DNA from: Chitinivibrionales bacterium
GTDB taxonomy: Bacteria; Fibrobacterota; Chitinivibrionia; Chitinivibrionales; WJKA01
NCBI GenBank assembly: GCA_014728295.1
Contig: WJLW01000010.1
Coordinates: forward strand, 1 to 33,424
Length of the DNA: 33,424 nucleotides
Direction of reading: 5' to 3'
The notes beneath the pieces were generated by a model. It was given only the letters and a program-made list of their open reading frames with translations. It was not told where the DNA came from and did no database searches. The first letter of the stretch is position 1; the number at the start of each line of letters is the position of its first letter. This document shows, in pieces, positions 27,043-33,424 of the stretch. The translations under genes and the position numbers were made by a program.

Positions 27043-27243
27043 TAGTAAAAACCATATATTCATGTTCCGGCGCGACCATGCTCCGCCCCATTCCCACGCG
27101 AAATACGGGTTGGAGGAAATCACTGGCGAGGGCAAATCAGGCATTGTGAATGGAAGCATGTCCAAGCGTGCTCTTCAGATGGTCCAAGAGGGGCGGGGCT
27201 GCATATTATTGATTGTTTCATCAATGCCAATATTATTTCTTGA
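27017..27243 (+). pseudogene. DUF4160-family protein, frameshifted
   Basis: From a TTG at 27017 the frame reads RIPSVTINSKNHIFMFRRDH and APPHSHAKYG, the conserved DH-x-PPH-x-H core of DUF4160, then IVNGSMSKRALQMVQEG. One frame later the natural end follows (GLHIIDCFINANIIS, stop at 27241-27243), matching the usual W-x-E-L-H tail; the unshifted frame runs on into unrelated residues to 27298. DUF4160 proteins are small and usually paired with a DUF2442 protein in a toxin-antitoxin-like arrangement; no DUF2442 partner is visible. The start overlaps the rubrerythrin 3' end. Confidence 0.6.
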
Positions 27244-27365
27244 CTTTGGCAGGCAAAAGCACTCATTTTATAATAGGGCTACCGTATGCTTTCGATGATT
27301 GCTCCGTAATTGGCACCCTGCAAACAATCATAATTCAAATACACTATTGATGACGGGATCGACCT

Positions 27366-28421
27366 ATGAATTATCCGTCTCTTATACTCATATTCCTGCT
27401 GCAGGGACTCTGCCTTTCGCAGGTACAATTTATTCTGCATTCCGAACTGCGCACCGGCTATAGCGGCGCGAATCCGGTCTCGACATTTACCGCATACCGC
27501 TATGATAACAACGGTAACCGCACCCAGCGCCGGGTATTTGATGGAATCGACCGTGCGGCAGCCCTCATGAGCAGCATAGAATATCTGAATGATGACAACG
27601 GCCGCTGTATCGAAGAGCGGCTATTGAATGCAAACGAGCAAACTCTGTCTACTGTACGATATTCACACGGCCCCGATGGTTTGCTCAGCGCTGCAACGCT
27701 TCGAAGCGACGGCTCTGTGCGGTTCAGCGACAGCCTGCTTTATGAAAATGGGCTGCTGCGGGAGCAGCGTCGCTATTCCTCAAGCGGTATGCTTGTCTGG
27801 TACCACCGCTACACCTGCAGCGAGGGGCTGTGTGTGTCCGACAGTCTGTTCGAGCCCGACAGCACCGGTGCATTTGCAGCAACCCAAATCCGGCTCATGA
27901 GCCATGCCGGCAATGGTGAAGTTGAATCGGAAATACTGTGGAGGATGTCTGAGGGTATCTGGTATGTAATCTCTACAACCGTCATGGCTTTTGCCGACAC
28001 ACATCTGGTGTCGGCAACAACCTATGAAGGAGACGGCTTCTCAAAGCGCCTCCTTGATTCACTGGCTTATTCTGTCGATGCATACGGCAACCGAATCCTT
28101 GAGGAGCATTTTGACCGGGAGCAAACCAAAACCTGCCAGATTGCCTATACCTGGCTCGAAGCATTCCCCACAGCAATTTACAAACCCACACGCCACATGG
28201 AGAACGGCTTTGCTCAGGTCAGAAACAGCACTTTGCAGTTCGGCAGTACAGTAAGCGGATACCTGGTACTGAGCAGGCTTGACGGCTGCCGTGTGCATTC
28301 GCAGCCTCTTAACGGAAAATCATTCATTGAGCTGCCGTCACACCTCAGTTCAGGAACCTTTGTGGCTACTGTGGTATCGGAAACAATAACCCGTTCATAT
28401 TCACTATCGATTATTCATTGA
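27366..28421 (+). CDS. Secreted YD-repeat-like protein with C-terminal sorting domain
   Basis: A 351-residue protein with a short signal peptide ([18 protein letters not shown]). The body has loose YD/RHS-type strands: [49 protein letters not shown] and [16 protein letters not shown]. The last ~70 residues form a sorting-type beta-sandwich ([33 protein letters not shown]). It ends 11 bases before the ATG of the VgrG-like gene and shares its direction, so the two are probably co-transcribed. RHS/YD proteins often travel with VgrG spikes, but this one is small and has no recognisable toxin tip, so any functional link is an inference. The ribosome binding site is weak. Confidence 0.7.
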   Translation: MNYPSLILIFLLQGLCLSQVQFILHSELRTGYSGANPVSTFTAYRYDNNGNRTQRRVFDGIDRAAALMSSIEYLNDDNGRCIEERLLNANEQTLSTVRYSHGPDGLLSAATLRSDGSVRFSDSLLYENGLLREQRRYSSSGMLVWYHRYTCSEGLCVSDSLFEPDSTGAFAATQIRLMSHAGNGEVESEILWRMSEGIWYVISTTVMAFADTHLVSATTYEGDGFSKRLLDSLAYSVDAYGNRILEEHFDREQTKTCQIAYTWLEAFPTAIYKPTRHMENGFAQVRNSTLQFGSTVSGYLVLSRLDGCRVHSQPLNGKSFIELPSHLSSGTFVATVVSETITRSYSLSIIH

Positions 28422-28432
28422 GGAGGAGCATC

Positions 28433-31129
28433 ATGCGCCTGGTATCGTTCTTATCAATTATCGTATTGTCAATTTCAGCATTCAGCCAAAATATTGTAAC
28501 CCCCATGTTCATTCACCGCGACGGGGAAGTCTCAGCAAATGGGTACCTTGGTTCCGAAAAAGACATCATTGTTGACGGCAGTGCTGAACAGGTTATTGGA
28601 TGGACTACCTTTCAAACTGCAGGAATCGATGTTTCGCAGATAAGAACGGCAACCCTTGCCCTCTACCTGAAGTCACTGGACAATCCCGGCACGCTTGAGG
28701 TGTATCCCCTCACCGCCCCCATCACGGCGCCCGAGAACAACCTTTCCCTCTCGCTGCTGCCCCTGGGGACGACACCCATTGCAACGGAATCGTTGGGTTC
28801 AACCGATGTTGAGTCGATTGTGCATCTTGATATCACATCTGCCCTGAGCGGTGGGACCTTTTACGGCCTTGCACTGGTATCGCATGACGGTTTGCTGGCA
28901 GTATTCGATGCCAAAGAGGGCAACCTGGCGCCAATCGTGTTGTTGACTCACGACATCGAAGGAGCCGCAGCCCGATGGTTCAGCGGTGAGAACCCCCCGG
29001 CCGACACCCTTGGAACCAATGGTGATTTCTATCTGGATGGCATTTCGGGTGATGTGCATGCCAAAGGTGACGGCATCTGGACCTCTGCTGCATCTATTAT
29101 GGGCCCCCAGGGTTTGCAGGGACCCAAAGGCGACCAGGGAGATGCCGGGCCGCAAGGTCCCCAGGGTACCCAAGGCGCTGACGGTGCACCCGGACCACGA
29201 GGGCCGCAGGGTGAAACGGGTCCCCAGGGACCACAGGGAGCTGCCGGCCCGCAGGGCCCGTCAGGTTCACAAGGACCGCAAGGTGCACAGGGCCCCCTGG
29301 GACCAATGGGGCCGCAAGGACCGCGGGGTGAAGCCGGTGTACCCGGGGGTAGTGATTTATTTCTGAATGGATCAGCCAGGGCCCGCTACTTCCTGCACTA
29401 CTTCAGCGAAGCTGGAGGACGGGCGGACTTTGCCGCGCGTTTTCCGGAAACCGCACTCCATGCCGCCTATTTACGGCCGGCGCACGCTCCGGGTGTTTCT
29501 ATTACCATTGACGGTGTTTCACCGGGTACTCTTACCGGTTTTATCGGCACCGAAGGCATTTCCCGGCTTTGCCATTACACGGCCTTTGTCCAGCGTCCAT
29601 CCGCGGATATTCTTGTCAAAGACCTGCTTGACAAACCCGCACTGATTAACTTTACCGGCGCCAGAGTTTCAGAATACTTCACCGGTATTGTGACCGGGGC
29701 CCATATTTTATCATTGACTACCCGTACGGTATTGTATGCCATCCAAATCATGCCGAGATACAGTGCTCTGGACCGTATCAGCGATTCGAAACAATACCAG
29801 AATGTAACCATTTCCGATATTCTTTCCGAGATGTTGTCATCCATCGGACTGGTATCCAATGTCACCAATGGCGTCTCATTCACAATGGATGCAGTGCGGC
29901 TTGCAGAAAAGAATCTTCAATTTGCCGGACGCATTTCCGAACAGGTAGGCATGCACTACCATTTCCGTCATACCGTTTCTGGTGATGATGTTTATTTTTC
30001 GAGAGGCAATGGTGACTTCCTGAACAGTAATGTAACAGTACCATATTACGGAAGCGCGGTAAGCGGTGATACTGCATCAGGGCACCTTTACTCCCTGTCA
30101 CCGGTTGGTCCCTGGACATTTCCCTGTGTGAGCGGGTATAGCTGGTCGGCAGAAAGAAAGGATGTTCTTGCATCAACCTATTGCGGGGGCTCTCCGGCGG
30201 CATCATATAAGACCCTGCAGGCGCCCAGTTCTAGTCAAGAACGTCTTGACGCAATGACCGAGGCTGCAGCACGCCGAAGGATGGTGAAGGCGGGAAAAAT
30301 GTATGGTACAAGCGATTTGTGGGAGATAAAATCGGGCCAGATATTTACCGTCAACGATTTGACCGGCGCCGGACTGAGCAATTCGTACTTATGTACCGAT
30401 ATGCTCCATTTCTGCTTCTGGGACGATTCACTTTCGCGCTATATTTACTGTAACGGTATTGAAGCTGTTGAATCCAGTGTGGAATATGCCCCGCCTCTTC
30501 GCACCCCACAGGCACACTTTTATGGTACCATGTCGGCCATTGTAACCGACACGCTCGATCCAGATAATTTGTACCGTATACGCGTTAAACCGGCACTGGT
30601 GGAAGATATTGAAATCTGGGCCAGGATTTTAAATCCGCCGGGAGCACATGGGATTCTGTATAGCCTGCCCGAGATAGATGACGAGGTGGCTATTACGTTT
30701 ATGCACGGCGATATCTCGCAGCCCGTTGTCATTGGGAAGTTATTCAATGGTTCAGATCGGATCCCCAGTGAGCAGGCTATTACCATTCACCGGAGCGAGT
30801 CCAGTAATATCGCACAGGTCACCATACTGGCAGACGATTCGCTCAACCTTATTTCAAACGATGCCATGACGGTACAATCGCAAACCCTGAATATGAATGC
30901 AGCGCAGGATATTGCCATGGAAGCTGGACTTGATTTGAATGTTAAGGCCGGAACAAATGCAAAAATCCAGTCGCAGACCAGTATGCAAATTGAAACCGGC
31001 GGTTTATTAAACCAGCAAGCGCCCCTGATTAACCTGAACGGCAGCGGTGCGCCTGCCGCCCGCGTTGGCGATAACGTGGGGGGAACTACTATTCTGACCG
31101 GAAGCTCATCGGTTCGTATTGGCGATTGA
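28433..31129 (+). CDS. VgrG-type spike protein with signal peptide, collagen-like stalk and PAAR-like tail
   Basis: An 898-residue protein; AGGAGG six bases before the ATG sets the start. In order: a signal peptide ([18 protein letters not shown]), a DNRLRE-like beta domain (~residues 18-190; [20 protein letters not shown]), a stalk of 27 uninterrupted Gly-X-Y triplets (224-304), and the VgrG core. The gp27-like part includes [42 protein letters not shown] and [18 protein letters not shown]. The gp5-like OB fold (~694-775) has [35 protein letters not shown] and [14 protein letters not shown] repetitive needle follows, and the end is PAAR-like ([21 protein letters not shown]), which looks cut short. 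VgrG forms the tip of type VI or related contractile injection machines, normally without a signal peptide. A candidate effector and immunity gene follow. Confidence 0.85.
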   Translation: MRLVSFLSIIVLSISAFSQNIVTPMFIHRDGEVSANGYLGSEKDIIVDGSAEQVIGWTTFQTAGIDVSQIRTATLALYLKSLDNPGTLEVYPLTAPITAPENNLSLSLLPLGTTPIATESLGSTDVESIVHLDITSALSGGTFYGLALVSHDGLLAVFDAKEGNLAPIVLLTHDIEGAAARWFSGENPPADTLGTNGDFYLDGISGDVHAKGDGIWTSAASIMGPQGLQGPKGDQGDAGPQGPQGTQGADGAPGPRGPQGETGPQGPQGAAGPQGPSGSQGPQGAQGPLGPMGPQGPRGEAGVPGGSDLFLNGSARARYFLHYFSEAGGRADFAARFPETALHAAYLRPAHAPGVSITIDGVSPGTLTGFIGTEGISRLCHYTAFVQRPSADILVKDLLDKPALINFTGARVSEYFTGIVTGAHILSLTTRTVLYAIQIMPRYSALDRISDSKQYQNVTISDILSEMLSSIGLVSNVTNGVSFTMDAVRLAEKNLQFAGRISEQVGMHYHFRHTVSGDDVYFSRGNGDFLNSNVTVPYYGSAVSGDTASGHLYSLSPVGPWTFPCVSGYSWSAERKDVLASTYCGGSPAASYKTLQAPSSSQERLDAMTEAAARRRMVKAGKMYGTSDLWEIKSGQIFTVNDLTGAGLSNSYLCTDMLHFCFWDDSLSRYIYCNGIEAVESSVEYAPPLRTPQAHFYGTMSAIVTDTLDPDNLYRIRVKPALVEDIEIWARILNPPGAHGILYSLPEIDDEVAITFMHGDISQPVVIGKLFNGSDRIPSEQAITIHRSESSNIAQVTILADDSLNLISNDAMTVQSQTLNMNAAQDIAMEAGLDLNVKAGTNAKIQSQTSMQIETGGLLNQQAPLINLNGSGAPAARVGDNVGGTTILTGSSSVRIGD
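29102..29344 (+). repeat. Collagen-like Gly-X-Y repeat tract
   Basis: Twenty-seven consecutive Gly-X-Y codon triplets (GPQ, GPK, GET, GAA and similar) within the VgrG-like gene. Gln and Pro dominate the X and Y positions. Bacterial tracts of this kind form trimeric triple helices, and VgrG is also a trimer, so the stalk and the spike share symmetry. Confidence 0.9.
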
Positions 31130-31205
31130 CGTGAGGTTTATCGTACACATATATGCAAAAATGTCGGCAGACAGAATGCTCTGCGCCGGGAATGCAACCG
31201 AGGCT

Positions 31206-31435
31206 GTTTTCGAGGTCGATCCACTCAAATGCCCTTCATGTGGCGGTAATATAAAGTTAGTCGCATTCATTTAAGAAGACCGGTGATTGAAAACTCGAAG
31301 GCCAGGGACGGCCAAAGAGCACACCGAAGGTGCCCGAAGGGATGCAACCTGGATGGTTGCAGTGAAATATTGCGGCATTGCAAGCTCTGGGGAGAGGATA
31401 CTCCGCGGTCGCTACCGCAAAATATACTTGGTTGA
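31206..31435 (+). pseudogene. C-terminal remnant of an IS91-type transposase
   Basis: VFEVDPLKCPSCGGNIKLVAFI (31206-31271) is the zinc-ribbon tail typical of IS91/ISCR transposases. After a one-base shift near 31270 the frame reads RRPVIE and later EILRHCKLWGEDTPRSLPQ (to the stop at 31433-31435), the usual end of these proteins (compare 'VI.KILRHCGLW.E..PR'). Between the two halves lie 72 extra bases rich in small hairpins. Everything upstream of the zinc ribbon is missing. The remnant sits between the PAAR-like tail of the VgrG gene and the 5'-shortened peptidoglycan-binding gene, so insertion of the original element probably cut both. Confidence 0.6.
31292..31363. repeat. Array of small hairpins inside the transposase remnant
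   Basis: Seventy-two bases (24 codons, no frame change) carry consecutive short inverted repeats: GGCC-AGGGAC-GGCC (31300-31313), CACC-GAA-GGTG (31322-31332), CCC-GAA-GGG (31333-31341) and GCAACC-TGGAT-GGTTGC (31344-31360). More stems follow just outside (CTCT-GGGG-AGAG at 31385-31396, GCGGT-CGCT-ACCGC at 31405-31418). It resembles a palindromic mini-element inserted in a gene; no known family is recognised. Confidence 0.55.
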
Positions 31436-31438
31436 AAG

Positions 31439-31457
31439 CGCCGGTTCCGAGCCGGTG
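31439..31457. repeat. Hairpin at the right end of the transposase remnant
   Basis: CGCCGG (31439-31444) pairs with CCGGTG (31452-31457), one G-T pair, loop TTCCGAG. It lies just after the transposase stop, where a single-strand-transposing element would carry its terminal hairpin, and just before the first codon of the next open frame. Confidence 0.45.
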
Positions 31458-31458
31458 T

Positions 31459-32206
31459 ATGATTGAAAATCAAATTACTTATCGATCCGATGGGCCAAAA
31501 ACCAGAGCAGGAATTAAAGGTTTTCAAAATGGCTACAATACGAGATACAACGAATCAATAACCGTTGACGGAATCATCGGTCCTCAAACATGGGGAGCTA
31601 TTCACGCGGTATACGTCGATATGCTCAAGAAGCAGATTTCGGACAACGGCCAACCTACAGAAACATCGATAAATTACGGCCATAATGGAAAAGAGTATTA
31701 TGCCTGCGGGGAATCCTTCCCTGTTGAAGGTGTTGGTAAAGACGAGTATTCTTCCCGGACCAATCGGCGCGTTGAGATTACCTTCGTTGATGCTTCAGCG
31801 CCGCCAGTTCTTGAAGGGCCTTCTGATAGTGCACAAGCCATCGAGAAAACTGCATGCCCGGTCTTTTTTGAAATCGGCCGCTATTGATGTGGTGGAAGCC
31901 GCAGTAGCATCGAAAACGAAGGAACGCTGGCAATACGCCACCTGGCAGGTTAAGGTGAATCTGATTTACGACATGCGTTTTGGTGGTGCGGGTATTGGCG
32001 GGTTTAGTGAGGAGCGGAAAGAAGATGCGGTTATTACGATACTGAGGAGGGCGAGGCATGATGAGGAGTTCAGGAAGATAGTGAGAGGAATTGAAAAGCC
32101 TGATGTTAGATCTGGTCGAGATGAAATCAAAATCGATGAAATATTAGACTTTAATCAACAGGAACAATTCGATAAACTGAAGAATCAATTCAATTGCAGG
32201 GGATGA
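31459..32206 (+). pseudogene. Peptidoglycan-binding VgrG-linked candidate effector, 5'-shortened and frameshifted
   Basis: The frame from 31459 lacks a ribosome binding site and enters mid-domain: YRSDGPKTRAGIKGFQNGYN and SITVDGIIGPQTWGAIHAVY form most of a peptidoglycan-binding domain. Next comes YACGESFPVEGVGKDEYSSR with TNRRVEITF, a module seen after VgrG genes. The frame ends at 31887. Removing one T from the six-T run at 31864-31869 would join it to the next frame, giving IDVVEAAVASKTKERWQYAT, KVNLIYDMRFGGAGIGGF and ITILRRARHDEEFRKIVRGI, ending at 32206. The restored protein has ~248 residues. The C-terminal domain is unknown and would be the candidate toxin part. It ends one base before the ankyrin lipoprotein gene, in effector-immunity order. 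Confidence 0.6.
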
Positions 32207-32207
32207 A

Positions 32208-32945
32208 ATGAAAGCAAATCTTAGTAGGTTTTTAATAACACTTATTCCGATAGTCTTTTTTTCCTTTGCAGCGTGCAAAGAAGATAAATATGCCAAAATG
32301 TATAAGGGCGATTCTCCACAAAGCCTTGGGACATCTTTACTCCAAGTTACAAGTGAACCATGGATTGGTAGTTTCGAAAGAGTAAAGCGAATTGTTGAAT
32401 ACGGAGCAATTCCGGATTATGTAGACATTTCATACATGGGTTCCAGTAATACTCCCTTGCTCATGGCCGCCGGAGCACTGGAACTGGACCGCTCCAAATA
32501 CCCCAGCGAATCATTCCGGGATAGTTGCGAAATCGAGGCGGTTAAAATCGTCAAGTACCTCGTTTCCAAAGGCGCCGACCTTCATGCCACCGACAGCAGC
32601 GACAACCGCCGTAACGCATTGCATCTGGCTGCCATTGGCGGACGACCGCGGATGATTGCGGCGCTTGTTGAGCTTGGTATCGATATCAACAGCCGTGACC
32701 GCATGAACGTTACCCCGTTGATACAGGCCGCCGGCAGCGGCTGTATCGAGGGAGTAAAGGCGTGTATCGAACAGGGCGCGGATATCAATGCTCAAATGAA
32801 TGGCCCGCGCACAGCCCTCGATGCTGCATACGAATTCGGTACGCAGGAGGCGTATGATTGGGGAATGGTAATCTGCAAAGACCATGAAGAAATTATCGAA
32901 TACCTGAAAAAGCATGGGGCAAAACGAGCAAGTGAGTTGAATTGA
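32208..32945 (+). CDS. Ankyrin-repeat lipoprotein, candidate immunity protein
   Basis: A 245-residue lipoprotein: signal FLITLIPIVFFSFAA followed by Cys23, with KEDKY after it. Three or more ankyrin repeats span ~95-225 (YLVSKGADLHATDSSDNRRN, ALHLAAIGGRPRMIAALVEL, VTPLIQAAGSGCIEGVKAC, IEQGADINAQ). Periplasmic ankyrin lipoproteins placed after a VgrG-linked gene act as immunity proteins in several type VI toxin pairs, which makes that the likely role here; direct evidence is lacking. The ATG follows the stop of the previous frame (GGATGAAATG), so the two are translationally coupled, and GCAGGGG provides the ribosome binding site. The gene is intact although its upstream partner appears broken. 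Confidence 0.8.
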   Translation: MKANLSRFLITLIPIVFFSFAACKEDKYAKMYKGDSPQSLGTSLLQVTSEPWIGSFERVKRIVEYGAIPDYVDISYMGSSNTPLLMAAGALELDRSKYPSESFRDSCEIEAVKIVKYLVSKGADLHATDSSDNRRNALHLAAIGGRPRMIAALVELGIDINSRDRMNVTPLIQAAGSGCIEGVKACIEQGADINAQMNGPRTALDAAYEFGTQEAYDWGMVICKDHEEIIEYLKKHGAKRASELN

Positions 32946-33031
32946 TAAAAAAGAATTGTGGTACCCGTTCACACCCTATAAATAAAATATGAGATGGTGA
33001 TTCCATTAAAGAGGATTAGTATCTGATACAT

Positions 33032-33424
33032 TCAGGAAGAATTGCTAGCTGAAATCAGCGAAGGAGCAGGTAGCCCTTCGAAATATCTTATGAATGCTTC
33101 CTTGATAAAATCGAATGTCGATCTTCCTTGCAGCGCGCATATCGCCACCACCGTGAAAAAGCGTTCACATGCAATTCGGCCTTTTTCACTGCGAGCTACC
33201 TGAGTCACTCTGCGATAGATTACAACAAATCCAATCGCCTGCTCTGCACAATTATTAGTTGGTTCAATATTGGGGGAGGTAACAAAGGTGAAATACGCTT
33301 TGCCATTTTCTCGCAACCGCTTCGCCATATTTTGTGCCGGAATCCGTACGGGAACATAGGCGGTACCGGCCTTAATGAGAGCTTTCTTCTTCAGTTCAAG
33401 TGCCGCATTGAAGTTGTCAAGCGT
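33032..33424 (-). CDS. IS66-family transposase, C-terminal part (runs off the right edge)
   Basis: Leftward frame from the window edge to a stop at 33032-33034, 130 residues visible. Upstream of the first internal Met it is still coding (TLDNFNAALELKKKALIKAG at the edge), so the gene continues outside. The visible part carries the IS66 catalytic end: EPTNNCAEQAIGFVVIYRRV with the last acidic residue of the DDE triad, then SEKGRIACERFFTVVAICAL and GRSTFDFIKEAF. It is the large transposase subunit (TnpC type) of an IS66 element. The element's end should lie between 32946 and 33031, but I did not identify an inverted repeat there without its partner. It bounds the VgrG/ankyrin locus on the right. 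Confidence 0.8.
   Translation of the reverse strand, partial: TLDNFNAALELKKKALIKAGTAYVPVRIPAQNMAKRLRENGKAYFTFVTSPNIEPTNNCAEQAIGFVVIYRRVTQVARSEKGRIACERFFTVVAICALQGRSTFDFIKEAFIRYFEGLPAPSLISASNSS

Noticed and set aside
29097..29306. Proline/valine-rich leftward frame opposite the collagen tract
   Set aside because: It is the complement of the Gly-X-Y codons.
29102..29344. Tandem DNA repeat or CRISPR-like array
   Set aside because: The periodicity is nine bases and reflects Gly-X-Y codons in one frame; there are no spacers or conserved repeat units.
31449..31485. Domain V of a group II intron (GAGCCGGTG followed by a GAAA-like loop)
   Set aside because: The 3' half needed to close the helix is absent, and the following sequence is coding for the peptidoglycan-binding domain.

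Overview
The window looks like an accessory, polysaccharide-handling stretch of a Fibrobacterota-type genome (Chitinivibrionia/Chitinispirillum-like). Three things suggest this: a TIGR02147-family regulator overlapping a DUF2341/LamG lipoprotein (21296-22132 and 19629-21299), many secreted glycan-active proteins built from beta-propeller, CBM6, Ig-like and GPI-anchor-like modules, and C-terminal sorting-like tails of the form 'LYDLRGR..' or 'ALYNYSGREVY..GTYIAKI'. A PEP-CTERM protein at 5451-6089 is a less typical element. The taxonomic call is an inference from protein style. No rRNA, tRNA or CRISPR was seen.

Left part (1-8.4 kb): the window opens on a head-to-head junction between a leftward coding fragment and a polysaccharide lyase gene lacking its 5' end (136-1230). 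Then come a persulfide dioxygenase-rhodanese fusion (1286-2365), a leftward pectate-lyase-3/GH55-like beta-helix protein (2457-4307), the first third of an FTR1 iron permease gene (4406-4636), a gene-poor spacer, the PEP-CTERM protein with a clean terminator, a GH30 glycosidase (6385-7989), and a broken leftward secreted-protein gene (7940-8410).

Middle part (8.5-26.2 kb): an IS4-type insertion sequence (about 8521-9843), a frameshifted Asp-box sialidase-like gene (10296-11776), a leftward GH65 phosphorylase with an unusual N-terminal domain (11970-14636) and an AAA/DUF4143 ATPase (14945-16093). A graveyard of glycan-degradation genes follows at 16.1-19.4 kb: an internally shortened beta-helix protein, a PL14-like lyase with an internal stop, a multiply frameshifted sialidase-like remnant and a broken FG-GAP protein. 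Then come the regulator/lipoprotein pair, a secreted protein of unknown function (22536-23729) and a large beta-propeller/CBM6 protein (23936-26179).

Right part (26.4-33.4 kb): a rubrerythrin-like protein with a good promoter, a DUF4160 remnant, a secreted YD-repeat-like protein, and then the most striking locus. This is a VgrG-type spike protein (28433-31129) that carries a signal peptide, a DNRLRE-like domain and 27 collagen-type Gly-X-Y triplets ahead of the VgrG core, and ends in a short PAAR-like tail. It is followed by a remnant of an IS91-type transposase containing a nested hairpin array, a peptidoglycan-binding candidate effector broken by a one-base shift in a T run, and an ankyrin-repeat lipoprotein that would fit an immunity protein. 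An IS66-type transposase fragment closes the window.

An unusually high share of genes carry frameshifts, in-frame stops or missing ends. Real decay around mobile elements and assembly error both have to be considered.
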